37,283 nucleotides of DNA from an uncultured Bacteroidales bacterium (lineage in GTDB: Bacteria > Bacteroidota > Bacteroidia > Bacteroidales > UBA932), in the NCBI GenBank assembly GCA_944323775.1, contig CALUTT010000032.1, positions 1-37,283 of the forward strand, written 5' to 3'. Below, in pieces: positions 1-7,700 of this stretch; position 1 is the stretch's first letter; each line of letters opens with the position of its first letter. The notes below the pieces were generated by a model that was not told where the DNA came from, ran no database searches, and saw nothing but the letters and a program-made list of their open reading frames with translations. The translations under genes and the position numbers were made by a program.

Positions 1-93
1 GAAGGGAAAAATAAAAAAATTCGGCTTTCACCTAAAAAATTTTTTTTTTAATGAATTTTCCAATTTTTTTTTTTTAAGTTTTCTTTCTTTTTT

Positions 94-110
94 CCCCCCC
101 CCCCCCCCCC
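94..110. repeat. 17-nt poly-C (poly-G on the other strand) homopolymer
   Basis: A run of 17 C bases follows T-rich sequence. It lies outside any recognisable gene. Runs of this length are prone to slippage and also to sequencing artefact, particularly at a contig end. Confidence 0.7.
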
Positions 111-154
111 GAAGATAAAACCCAACATCTTGAATTTCAGTATATTATGTTCAA

Positions 155-180
155 AATGGCAGGTCTGAAGACCTTCCATT
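155..180. repeat. imperfect palindrome (12-bp arms, 2-nt centre)
   Basis: The arms AATGGCAGGTCT (155-166) and AGACCTTCCATT (169-180) are complementary at 11 of 12 positions around a GA centre. There is no T-run directly after it, so it is not a classic terminator. It could be an operator, or a terminator for a gene lying off the window. Confidence 0.5.
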
Positions 181-320
181 TATGATTTAACTTATTAATA
201 TTCGGATATTTAATATAGAGGCAACTACGTAAAAACGGCAGACGAATTTCCTCCTGAGATTTGGTGAGTTCATCTTGTAAGTCCTAACTTTACATCATCA
301 TTGAACAAATTATTCCAGCC

Positions 321-690
321 ATGAAAAGAATTTTAATGTTATTGTCATTCATCCTCCTGCTTACATCGTCAAATTTTTTTTCAAGAAGAAGTTTATATAA
401 GAATAGACATTGAGAAGCCTGTAGAATTTGATCCGAGGTCTATCACTATATATCCCATGGACTGTATATACAGCATTCCTGATAAAGCCATATACATAGC
501 ATTCTTTGAAAATATAGGAGAAGTCGCGGTGGAAGTGACCAACACGACAACAGGTGAAAGCTACTATGAATATGTCGTTTCTGCCGACGGTCAGGCTGTA
601 GTCACAATCGCAGGAACAGAGGGAGAATACCTTCTGCAGATGACTACCGAGGACGGAGACCTCTATGAAGGCGTGTTCCGTATAGAATAA
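321..690 (+). pseudogene. DUF3244-like small secreted protein, frame interrupted at a T8 tract
   Basis: An ATG at 321 opens a hydrophobic signal peptide (MKRILMLLSFILLL...). This frame runs through a T8 tract (374-381) and stops about 30 codons in. The next forward frame, which ends at 690, continues a plausible beta-rich protein. If one T is removed the two parts join into a 122-residue protein, with NFFQEEVYIRIDI at the junction. Size, signal peptide and the C-terminal pattern (EGEYLLQMTTEDGDLYEGVF) resemble the DUF3244 family of small secreted Bacteroidales proteins, whose function is unknown. An automatic caller would probably report only 457-690 (77 residues, no signal peptide). The break may be a sequencing error, a real mutation or slippage-based switching. 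The receptor gene begins 33 nt downstream and could be co-transcribed. Confidence 0.6.
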
Positions 691-711
691 ATAACCTAAT
701 AGAATAAATAA
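683..711 (+). repeat. 12-bp direct repeat between the small secreted gene and the receptor
   Basis: TAGAATAAATAA occurs at 683-694, overlapping the stop codon, and again at 700-711. This may be a small duplication. No function is evident. Confidence 0.5.
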
Positions 712-722
712 TCCAGACACCC

Positions 723-3131
723 ATGAGACTACCGGCCAGATTATTCTGTACGCTCCTCGCGTGTATGTGTGCAATTTGCGGACTTTCCGCCCAGACGCCG
801 GAAGGGACTTCGGGGCGCGTGGTGGATGAGAATGGGGAGGCCGTCGCAGGAGCCTACCTGATAGCCGTGGATCCCGGAACTTCCGATGTGCTCGCCGCGA
901 CGGCATCGGATGCCGAGGGTGAATATACGCTGCCGACCCTTCCCGGAGATTTCATTCTCAATGTCTCGTGCATAGGCTACGAAAGCCTGGACATCCCTGT
1001 GGAGGGCGGCACCCAAGGTCTCGAGGCCGTCGGCACGATACGCATGCAGTCCGTAGCGACGCGCATTGATGAGGCCGTCGTAACGGCCGACGCTCCGAAG
1101 ATCGAGCGGGAACTGGGGAGGTTCGTGATGCGGGATGTATCGGCATCGCCGCTGGCGAAGGGCAGCAGCACCTACAACTTCCTGAAATTCATGCCCATGG
1201 TCAACGTCAAGCCGGAGGGCGGGGTGTCCGTGCTCAACAGGGACGCGAACATACGCATAAACGGGCGCGGGATCGGAAGAATGGCGGAGCAGATAATAAA
1301 GGGCATCCCGGCGGACGAGATAGAGCGCATCGAGATAACCCCCACGAGGCAGAGCTCGCAGTCGGCGCAGAGTCAAAAGGCGACGATAAACATAGTCCTG
1401 AAGCAGCGGCCCGACGAGGGCGTGCGTGTGGTGGCGACGGCGGAGGACAGCCAGAGGGGGCCGGAGAACTCCCCGAGCGGCACGCTCTTCATGAACTACG
1501 CGGGCAGGCGCCTCGCCGTGACCTCGGGCGTGTCGGCCTCGTACTACCGGTCGCGCTTCGAGTCCGACGAGGCATACGACTACTACGGGTCGGGTCTCTC
1601 CACGCGCCTCGAGTCCATAGAGACCGGCGCCTTGTTCAGCGCGGACGGGTACATTAACATGGACTACCGCATCGCCGAGCGCCACCGCATAGGCGCGCAG
1701 TTGCGTATCGGCGGGGATTGGAGCCGCGACAATGCGAGTTCCGTGACGGCCTACGGCAGGGTGGGGAGCGCCGGGGCGGTGGATTCGGTCTACAACGCCA
1801 GCTCGCGGACGGAGTCCCCGTGGCCCTCGCCGAACTGGAGCGCGAACCTGAACTACGTCTTCGACACGGACGGGAAGGGTTCGCGCCTGAGCGTCGACCT
1901 CGGCTACTGGAACTCCAGGCGCACCAGCAGTATCTACAGCCTCTACAGCAAGGACTCCGACGGCAGTTCCGTAGTGACGGACGACTTCCTCCAGCGGACG
2001 GCGAGGCGCACTTCGGCATACGCCGCGCGGGCCGACTACAGGCACATCTTCGACGCCGACAACACGCTTGAGGCGGGCCTTAGCGCCAACGCGGGGCGCG
2101 TGGACTACGACTACTTCTACGGCCTGCGCTCCGGGGACGGCTACGAGAGCGACCCTGGACGGACGAACCGCTTCGTCTACGACGACCTGAACTTCGCGGG
2201 GTATGCCAGCTACAGCCGCGCGTGGTCGGACAAGTTCGAGAGCGAGGTGGGCGCGAGGGTGGAGCTGTACCGCGCCCGGGGCACTCAGCTGACGGACTAC
2301 GGGACGGTGGACAGGAACGACTTCGGGGTCTACCCGACGCTCTCGCTGCTCTACATGCCCTCGGACGCGCACGAACTCTCGCTCGACCTCTCCACCTCCA
2401 TAGCCAGGCCGAGCTACATGATGCTCAACCCGTTCATAACCTATACCTCGCCCACGACCTGCACACAGTTCAACGCCGACCTGAAAGCCTCCAGAGACCT
2501 GGACCTGATGTTCTGCTATGTCCTGCTGGACGACTACATGCTGACGGTGGACTACTGGTACTGCTCCAACATATGGACGGAGTTCACTCTGCCGGACGGC
2601 GACATGACGCGCAACTTCACGGCCAACTACGGCAACAGCCACGACCTGTATGCCTCGCTGATCGTATCCAAGAGCCTGTTCAAGGGCCGCTGGAACCTGT
2701 CGGCAGAAGCGGAGCTGGACTACTCGTATGCATTCGGCGGGATAGAGGGACGGCCCGTGGACAGCCACAACCTCAACTGGGATATAACCCTGAAGAACAA
2801 TGTTGCACTCTCGAGGAGGCACGGCTGGTACCTCGACGTGAAATACATGTACCACAGTGCGAGCTCTTGGGTGGCCTATGACTTTCCTGCCAGGCAGGAA
2901 ATGGAGGCCTACCTGATGAAGGAGTTCGACAGGGCCTCGCTCTCGATAGGAGTGTACGGTTACCTGATGCCGGAGCTCGCCAGGAGCAAGACCTACGGCG
3001 ACTACGCCTTCACGATAAATGACAGGAGATATATCACGGGCGTAGTGACCTTCTCCTACACCTTCGGCAACAAGCGCGCCCGCAGGGTCGCGGCGCACAG
3101 CAACCAGGACATCGAGAGCCGCATACAATAG
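723..3131 (+). CDS. outer-membrane beta-barrel receptor (CarboxypepD_reg-like, OMP_b-brl_3 type)
   Basis: This 802-residue protein has a signal peptide ending around residue 23 (CGLSAQ). A carboxypeptidase-regulatory-like beta-sandwich follows at about 28-110 (SGRVVDENGEAVAGAYL). Next comes a TonB-receptor-like plug at about 115-230, with the motif IRINGRGI and the sequence IPADEIERIEI. The remainder is a long barrel with alternating aromatic residues, ending near TFSYTFGNK. This is the architecture of the Bacteroidota 'outer membrane beta-barrel family' related to TonB-dependent receptors. The substrate is unknown, and no SusD-type partner is adjacent. The gene is much richer in G+C than its neighbours on either side, and it carries a long accidental antisense reading frame as a by-product. 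Its different composition could reflect transfer or high expression. Confidence 0.85.
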   Translation: MRLPARLFCTLLACMCAICGLSAQTPEGTSGRVVDENGEAVAGAYLIAVDPGTSDVLAATASDAEGEYTLPTLPGDFILNVSCIGYESLDIPVEGGTQGLEAVGTIRMQSVATRIDEAVVTADAPKIERELGRFVMRDVSASPLAKGSSTYNFLKFMPMVNVKPEGGVSVLNRDANIRINGRGIGRMAEQIIKGIPADEIERIEITPTRQSSQSAQSQKATINIVLKQRPDEGVRVVATAEDSQRGPENSPSGTLFMNYAGRRLAVTSGVSASYYRSRFESDEAYDYYGSGLSTRLESIETGALFSADGYINMDYRIAERHRIGAQLRIGGDWSRDNASSVTAYGRVGSAGAVDSVYNASSRTESPWPSPNWSANLNYVFDTDGKGSRLSVDLGYWNSRRTSSIYSLYSKDSDGSSVVTDDFLQRTARRTSAYAARADYRHIFDADNTLEAGLSANAGRVDYDYFYGLRSGDGYESDPGRTNRFVYDDLNFAGYASYSRAWSDKFESEVGARVELYRARGTQLTDYGTVDRNDFGVYPTLSLLYMPSDAHELSLDLSTSIARPSYMMLNPFITYTSPTTCTQFNADLKASRDLDLMFCYVLLDDYMLTVDYWYCSNIWTEFTLPDGDMTRNFTANYGNSHDLYASLIVSKSLFKGRWNLSAEAELDYSYAFGGIEGRPVDSHNLNWDITLKNNVALSRRHGWYLDVKYMYHSASSWVAYDFPARQEMEAYLMKEFDRASLSIGVYGYLMPELARSKTYGDYAFTINDRRYITGVVTFSYTFGNKRARRVAAHSNQDIESRIQ

Positions 3132-3176
3132 ACCGTACCGGCCGAGCGGAACTTACGATATGCCGCTATAATGGAT

Positions 3177-4295
3177 TCAGCCGCTATCTCGAACTGGGCG
3201 ACTGATCGGCAAGGCGGTCTTGTATACCGCAGGCTCGCCGGATCCCGGGTCTTCGGTAAGCGTGTAAAGTGTGCCATCGTCCGGCGTCACTACGAAGTCA
3301 TAGAAAGGGATGTCGGTCGCGAAGCATCCAGCGAAGTTGCCGTCCCAGTCATAAACTTCGATTTCGTCAGCGCAGTACCATGGATATCCCTTGTAGGGCT
3401 TGTACTCGGGATTGTAAGGATTTAGCGAGATATATATGAAGCGGTCTGTCGTATATGCATCGATTCCCCGGTAGCTCGTCTCAAGAGGCTTGAAGTTCAG
3501 TCCGTCCGGCGTAGCCTCGTATACTGGAGGAATAGAATATATGCTTGTCTCGTGCGACAACTTGAAGTCTTTCCCAAGGCGCAGGATTTCAAGATACCTT
3601 CCCTCGCCCGAAGCGTATAGCAGCCTGTCTCCGTTTATGAATATGTCTGCATTGCCGGTGTAGATGCTTTGCTTTGGGATTACCGGGCCTGAATAATTGT
3701 CATCTATCCAGTAGTTCATTCCCCTGACAGTTCGCTCGGATATATTTATCGCGTTGAGCAGGTTCTCCTTTCCGAATTCCTCTCCTATGAGTATGAAGTC
3801 CTGTCCTCCGGCCGGAACGAAACTCATTCCCAACAGCATGGATCCTATCCATTGCAGGTCGTACTCTTTCCATTTGTCATATCCTGAGCCGCTCCTGAGA
3901 TCTTTGACGGCCGCGCATACTATCTTGGGCAGTTCTCCGGACAGGCTCGCATCGAGCATATACAGACTGTCTTGTCTGAGGTAGAATGAAGGATATGTGA
4001 ACTCGAACGGCCCCCTTCCTTTTATTCCGAAAGAGCCGTCGCGTTTCAGGGAATCTCCGGCGATGTCGTATATTACAGCAACGGTATCGGGATAAAAAGA
4101 CCGCATAATCAAACTGTTCCCTGATACGCATATGAACTCGCGTCCCATGAGGGCGTCGGCATGGAGTCTCGTGCCTTCGATTACGGCAGAAGGGCTTTTC
4201 TTGTCAGTCTGTCCTCCGCCGCATCCAGAAAGAAGGATAATGGTAGACAGTATCGAGAGTACCAATGGTTTGCGATAGAATGTCGCTATGTTCAT
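3177..4295 (-). CDS. six-bladed beta-propeller (TolB-like) lipoprotein
   Basis: The protein has 372 residues with a lipoprotein signal ending in LLSGC (Cys25), so it is probably anchored in the outer or inner membrane facing the periplasm or surface. The rest is beta-rich with repeated blade-like segments (for example DRLLYASGEGRYLEI and DGTLYTLTEDPGS). This fits the Bacteroidales 6-bladed beta-propeller / TolB-like families (PF15869, DUF5128 type), whose biochemical role is not known. Its start overlaps the end of the upstream NVEALA gene by 4 nt, so it is likely translationally coupled. Co-occurrence with NVEALA peptides is a recurring pattern in Bacteroidales, which suggests the propeller handles or senses the peptides (inference). 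It converges on the receptor gene, with a gap of about 45 nt between their 3' ends. Confidence 0.75.
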   Translation of the reverse strand: MNIATFYRKPLVLSILSTIILLSGCGGGQTDKKSPSAVIEGTRLHADALMGREFICVSGNSLIMRSFYPDTVAVIYDIAGDSLKRDGSFGIKGRGPFEFTYPSFYLRQDSLYMLDASLSGELPKIVCAAVKDLRSGSGYDKWKEYDLQWIGSMLLGMSFVPAGGQDFILIGEEFGKENLLNAINISERTVRGMNYWIDDNYSGPVIPKQSIYTGNADIFINGDRLLYASGEGRYLEILRLGKDFKLSHETSIYSIPPVYEATPDGLNFKPLETSYRGIDAYTTDRFIYISLNPYNPEYKPYKGYPWYCADEIEVYDWDGNFAGCFATDIPFYDFVVTPDDGTLYTLTEDPGSGEPAVYKTALPISRPVRDSG

Positions 4296-4537
4296 ATTCG
4301 TTGAGCATTGTTTATGTTGAAATAATGTAAGGATCCGTCTGCATAGCCAATTTGCACTTCACAGACTTGCCCTGGTACTTCAATGCACGGTAGGACATAT
4401 TGTCCTTCACCATTGGTTAATGCCTCTATATTGGCGTCAAGAATAGGATCTGTTTTATTGTCAACAATGCAATTAATTAAAATTAACGCACCTATGGCCG
4501 TCAGTATGGCTGTCAGGGATATTAAAAATCGTTTCAT
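4292..4537 (-). CDS. NVEALA-family peptide (second copy)
   Basis: This is an 81-residue protein when started at the ATG at 4537. A longer frame begins at 4567, but the shorter start is preceded by AAAAAAACAACC. That matches the leader of the upstream paralogue and places the basic residues and hydrophobic helix right at the N-terminus (MKRFLISLTAILTAIGALIL). After the helix comes the hallmark motif NIEALTNGE (a variant of NVEALA). A CX3PGX2C motif (CIEVPGQVC) follows, and then YADGSLHYF. NVEALA proteins (PF14055) are small exported Bacteroidales proteins of unknown function. The gene lies between its paralogue (10-nt gap) and the propeller lipoprotein (4-nt overlap). Confidence 0.75.
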   Translation of the reverse strand: MKRFLISLTAILTAIGALILINCIVDNKTDPILDANIEALTNGEGQYVLPCIEVPGQVCEVQIGYADGSLHYFNINNAQRI

Positions 4538-4547
4538 GGTTGTTTTT

Positions 4548-4823
4548 TTAACGTACATAGTAAACATTTATTGCATCAGGTAACCTGAACTTATGGTAAG
4601 AACCGTCTCCATAGTATGCATTTATCAAGCATTCTGACCCAGGGCTGTAAAAGCAATTAACCTCCAGATCAGCCTCACCACTGGCGAGAGCTTCGACATT
4701 TTCTGAGAAATAATACCCGCCTGTGATATGGTTCTTGCTTGAGAGATTAAGTGTAACGAAAAGTGACGCAGCTATTGATAATATGCCGATAGCTGTAATA
4801 AGATAAAATAGATTCTTCTTCAT
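4548..4823 (-). CDS. NVEALA-family peptide (first copy)
   Basis: A 91-residue protein with an N-terminal basic and hydrophobic export helix (MKKNLFYLITAIGILSIAAS). This is followed by the exact family motif NVEALASGE, a CX3PGX2C motif (CFYSPGSEC) and YGDGSYHKF. The second copy shares this order of motifs, so the two are tandem paralogues with diverged sequence. The paired cysteines could form a small disulfide loop after export (inference). It is the first gene of a three-gene minus-strand operon and has a good Bacteroidota promoter just upstream. Confidence 0.8.
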   Translation of the reverse strand: MKKNLFYLITAIGILSIAASLFVTLNLSSKNHITGGYYFSENVEALASGEADLEVNCFYSPGSECLINAYYGDGSYHKFRLPDAINVYYVR

Positions 4824-4839
4824 GGTTAGTTGTTTTTCT

Positions 4840-4870
4840 CAAAGGTATCATATTTTTTTTGAAATACAAT
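4840..4870 (-). promoter_or_regulatory. promoter of the NVEALA/propeller operon
   Basis: Read on the minus strand, a perfect -7 element TACCTTTG (4847-4840) lies 19 nt downstream of ATTG (4870-4867), a 3-of-4 match to the -33 element TTTG. The start codon is at 4823, so the leader would be only about 10 nt. Confidence 0.65.
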
Positions 4871-5241
4871 AGTTTATACATCAGATACATCAGATAAAGT
4901 GATTTGGGAAAGTACGGGCTGTTGTTTTGCCCATATAGATGAAAGAAATTCTGGGCGGCAGGTTGCACAAAAACGGCCTTGGAAGTTACGGATATTCCCG
5001 ACTCCTTCTTTTACAACCCACCTTCCACGCCGGAGGCCGTTGTGGCTGCTCCGGAGGCATGTGACCGTTGCAGGTGTGGCCAAATTGGGAGTATCTTCCA
5101 CACCGAATGGTCTCTTGAGCACCCGGGAGTAGGATTGATGTGGAAGGTGTTTTGCAGGAAGGGGCAGCTCTCAGGCACTTGCAAGGCATGCCGGGTGCGC
5201 CCTGCAAAATCCCCGGCCGGGTATCATAATGCAAAAATTGC
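4871..5241. other. gene-free, inverted-repeat-rich intergenic region
   Basis: Short frames exist on both strands but none has a convincing start, composition or family. The DNA contains several inverted repeats: CTTCCACA/TGTGGAAG at 5095-5102 and 5139-5146, and TTTTGCAGG/CCTGCAAAA at 5150-5158 and 5201-5209. A direct repeat CCGGAGGC lies at 5030-5037 and 5051-5058. It may be a dispersed intergenic repeat or a structured RNA. No known RNA family was recognised. Confidence 0.5.
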
Positions 5242-5249
5242 TATCTTTG
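5242..5249 (+). promoter_or_regulatory. -7 promoter element upstream of lgt
   Basis: TATCTTTG is a perfect match to the Bacteroidota TAnnTTTG element, 22 nt before the lgt start codon. No good -33 TTTG was found at the expected distance. Confidence 0.55.
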
Positions 5250-5271
5250 CAGTCTTGAAACTTATGCGCCT

Positions 5272-6108
5272 ATGTTCGCTCAACTTGTGGTATATTGGAA
5301 TGCCGACCCGGTGATGCTCCAGCTGGGAGGCCTGACCCTGAGGTGGTACGGCCTGCTCTTCGCGCTGGGCTTCGTGCTGGGCTGGTTCCTTTTCAAGTGG
5401 TTCTTCAAGACGGAGAAGCTCGACCAGAACCTGCTCGACCCGCTGTTCGTGACGGTGATCGTCGCGACGGTGGTGGGCGCCAGGCTCGGGCACTGCATAT
5501 TCTATCAGCCGGACTACTATTTCGGCTCGTGGAGCGGCTTCTGGGAGATTTTCATGCCGTGGAAGGGCGGGCTTGCCTCGCACGGCGGCGCGATTGCCCT
5601 GCTGATAGGCATCTGGTGGTTTGCGCGCAGGTACGGCCGCAGGGAGGGTATAGATTTCTTGTGGCTGATCGACAAGCTCTGCATCGCGGTGGCCTTCGCA
5701 GGCTGCCTGATAAGGCTCGGGAACCTGTTCAACTCCGAGATATACGGAGATGCCACCGACCTGCCGTGGGGCTTCGTGTTCGAGCGCAACGGCGAGACCG
5801 TGCCCAAGCATCCGACCCAGCTGTACGAGGCGCTGACCTACCTGATTCTCGGGCTCGTGATGCTCTGGATATACAGATACAGGCCCGGTAAGGTCTACAG
5901 GGGTTTCTATTTCGGCTTCTTCCTCGTAGGCTGCTTCGGCATGAGGTTCCTCATCGAGTTCATCAAGGAGCCGCAGGTGGGTTTCGAGGAGAACATGGTG
6001 CTGAACATGGGACAGCTGCTCTCTATACCGTTCGTCCTGCTCGGAATCGCGGCGCTCGTCTTCTCCTTTTCGAAGAAGATGCCGTCGCGCATAGCCCGGC
6101 AGCGCTGA
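5272..6108 (+). CDS. lgt: prolipoprotein diacylglyceryl transferase
   Basis: Lgt is an inner-membrane enzyme that moves the diacylglyceryl group from phosphatidylglycerol to the lipobox cysteine of prolipoproteins, the first step of lipoprotein maturation. The 278-residue length fits the family. Motifs seen are GGLASHGG (99-106, with the catalytic-region His104), the Lgt signature RLGNLFNSEIYG (148-159), HPTQLYEA (180-187) and LIEFIKEPQ near the C-terminus, among several hydrophobic membrane segments. It stands alone between intergenic regions, with a -7 promoter element just upstream. Its substrates would include the many lipoproteins encoded in this window. Confidence 0.97.
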   Translation: MFAQLVVYWNADPVMLQLGGLTLRWYGLLFALGFVLGWFLFKWFFKTEKLDQNLLDPLFVTVIVATVVGARLGHCIFYQPDYYFGSWSGFWEIFMPWKGGLASHGGAIALLIGIWWFARRYGRREGIDFLWLIDKLCIAVAFAGCLIRLGNLFNSEIYGDATDLPWGFVFERNGETVPKHPTQLYEALTYLILGLVMLWIYRYRPGKVYRGFYFGFFLVGCFGMRFLIEFIKEPQVGFEENMVLNMGQLLSIPFVLLGIAALVFSFSKKMPSRIARQR

Positions 6109-6118
6109 CAAATGGCAT

Positions 6119-6126
6119 AATATTTG
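6119..6126 (+). promoter_or_regulatory. possible -7 element for the RND efflux operon
   Basis: AATATTTG matches TAnnTTTG except at the first base and lies about 105 nt before the tolC-like start. The implied leader contains a 7-bp inverted repeat CGCGGAA/TTCCGCG (6178-6184 and 6194-6200). No -33 element was identified, so this is weak. Confidence 0.3.
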
Positions 6127-6230
6127 TCTGACGGTGCGCGGATATTTTGACGCCGCTTAATGATTGTCGCTGCGTTTCGCGGAAGTGCTTTTGTTCCGCG
6201 TGCAGGCTGCAGCGTTTATTATATTAGTGT

Positions 6231-7700
6231 ATGAAGAAAACAGTAATTTTGTTGGTTGCTGTCTCGTCCGTTTTCTGCATTGGGGCACACGCCCAGGACG
6301 TTGTACAGCAGGTCGATACGGCCTCAGCGCCCAAATCGATCACTCTCGAGCAGGCGCTTCAGATCGCACTGAGCGAAAATGCATCCGTCAAGGTGGCGGA
6401 CATGGAGATAGAGAGGACGGGATATGCCCGCAAGGGTACTTATGCCTCTCTTTTTCCGCAGATAGACGGTAACGCTTCCTACCAGCGCACTATCGAAAAG
6501 CAGGTGATGTATATGGACTTCGACATGGGCGGAGGTGCTTCCGGAGGCTCGTCGGAAGGTTCAGGCTCGGCCGCAGGCGGTTCGTCGGCCGCTACAAACG
6601 GAGGCGGAATCGAGGTTGGCCGCTGGAACACATGGTCTGCCGGAATCACGGCTTCCATGCCTCTGGTGAATGCCCAGCTCTGGAAGAGCCTGAAGATTTC
6701 CGACCAGGACGTGGAGCTGGCGGTCGAGGCCGCGAGGAGTTCGCGTCTCGAAATGGTCAACCAGGTGAAGCAGGCATATTTCGCCTGCCTGCTCGCGAAG
6801 GAGGCCTTCGAGGTGTACAAGTCGGTCTACGAGAACGCTCTCGAGAACTACAAGCTCACAGAGATGAAGTACAACGCCAAGAGGGCGTCGGAACTCGAGC
6901 TCACGAGGGCAAAGACCACCCTTGCGAACGCTATCCCGGACGTATATAATGCCGAAAGTTCAGTGATACTGTCACTCTGGCAGCTCAAGGCGGTCATGGG
7001 AGTCGACCTCGACGAGAATATCGACGTGGCCGAGACTCTTGAGAATTATGCCGACAGCATGCTCGGCGACCTGGCCGCTTCCGGCGACTCGCTCTCGCTC
7101 GAGAACAACAGCACGATGAGGCAGCTCGCCATCCAGGCCGAGCAGCTCGCCAATACGATCAAGCTGCAGCAGTACGCCAACATCCCGACGCTTTCGCTCG
7201 CGTTCTCCTACAATTTCAACGCGATGACCAATGACTTCAATTTCAGCGAGTACAGATGGTCACCGTATTCATATGTAGGTGTTACCCTGTCAATCCCTAT
7301 TTTTGCCGGAGGACAGAGGAGCAGCGCCATCAAGCAGGCCAAGGTACAGGCGGCCGAACTGAATGTCCAGAGGGCTGACACCGAGCGTCAGCTCAGAATC
7401 TCGATACGGCAGAACCTGAACCAGATGGAGACAGCCATGAAAAGCTATGGAGCGTCCCAGACGGCTCTTGAGTCTGCTCAAAAGGCTTATGACATTACGG
7501 CCAAGTCCTATGAGGTAGGAAGCAGCACGCTCACTGACCTTAACGACGCCCAGCTCGCGCTTACGCAGTCGCAGCTTGCCGTGTCTCAGGCCATCTATGA
7601 TTTCGTGATAGCGAAATCAAGTCTGGAAAGCGTGGTCGGGGCCGACTTCATCGATCCCGAAGGGAATGTTCAACTGAATAATACTTACGATAATGAATAG
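6231..7700 (+). CDS. TolC-family outer-membrane efflux channel
   Basis: A 489-residue protein with a signal peptide (about 1-22, ending GAHAQ) and two long alpha-helical halves typical of the outer membrane efflux protein (OEP) family. Examples are QALQIALSENASVKVADMEI near the start and SAQKAYDITAKSYEVGSSTL in the second half. It would form the outer-membrane and periplasmic tunnel for the RND pump encoded next. A glycine/serine-rich insertion at residues 100-126 falls in the position of a surface loop and is unusually long and low in complexity. Its 3' end overlaps the adaptor gene by 8 nt, indicating a single operon. Confidence 0.93.
   Translation: MKKTVILLVAVSSVFCIGAHAQDVVQQVDTASAPKSITLEQALQIALSENASVKVADMEIERTGYARKGTYASLFPQIDGNASYQRTIEKQVMYMDFDMGGGASGGSSEGSGSAAGGSSAATNGGGIEVGRWNTWSAGITASMPLVNAQLWKSLKISDQDVELAVEAARSSRLEMVNQVKQAYFACLLAKEAFEVYKSVYENALENYKLTEMKYNAKRASELELTRAKTTLANAIPDVYNAESSVILSLWQLKAVMGVDLDENIDVAETLENYADSMLGDLAASGDSLSLENNSTMRQLAIQAEQLANTIKLQQYANIPTLSLAFSYNFNAMTNDFNFSEYRWSPYSYVGVTLSIPIFAGGQRSSAIKQAKVQAAELNVQRADTERQLRISIRQNLNQMETAMKSYGASQTALESAQKAYDITAKSYEVGSSTLTDLNDAQLALTQSQLAVSQAIYDFVIAKSSLESVVGADFIDPEGNVQLNNTYDNE

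Larger units (their letters stand above)
1..320. other. AT-rich, low-complexity contig edge without a gene
   Basis: No convincing coding region is present. The stretch contains long A and T runs (T12 around 64-75) and a run of 17 C at 94-110. It then turns into more normal AT-rich intergenic DNA leading to the small secreted-protein gene at 321. The homopolymers at the very end of the window look like an assembly or sequencing edge effect, although a real variable tract cannot be excluded. No clear TAnnTTTG promoter was found for the gene downstream. Confidence 0.6.

Noticed and set aside
741-3128. A 795-codon open frame antisense to the GC-rich receptor
   Set aside because: It is the mirror of the receptor's codon bias, has no signal peptide or family feature, and its sequence is rich in Val, Arg and His as expected from an antisense frame.
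4874-5234. Several 77-111 codon frames on both strands of the intergenic region
   Set aside because: They overlap each other on both strands, lack family similarity and have no promoter or start-context support.
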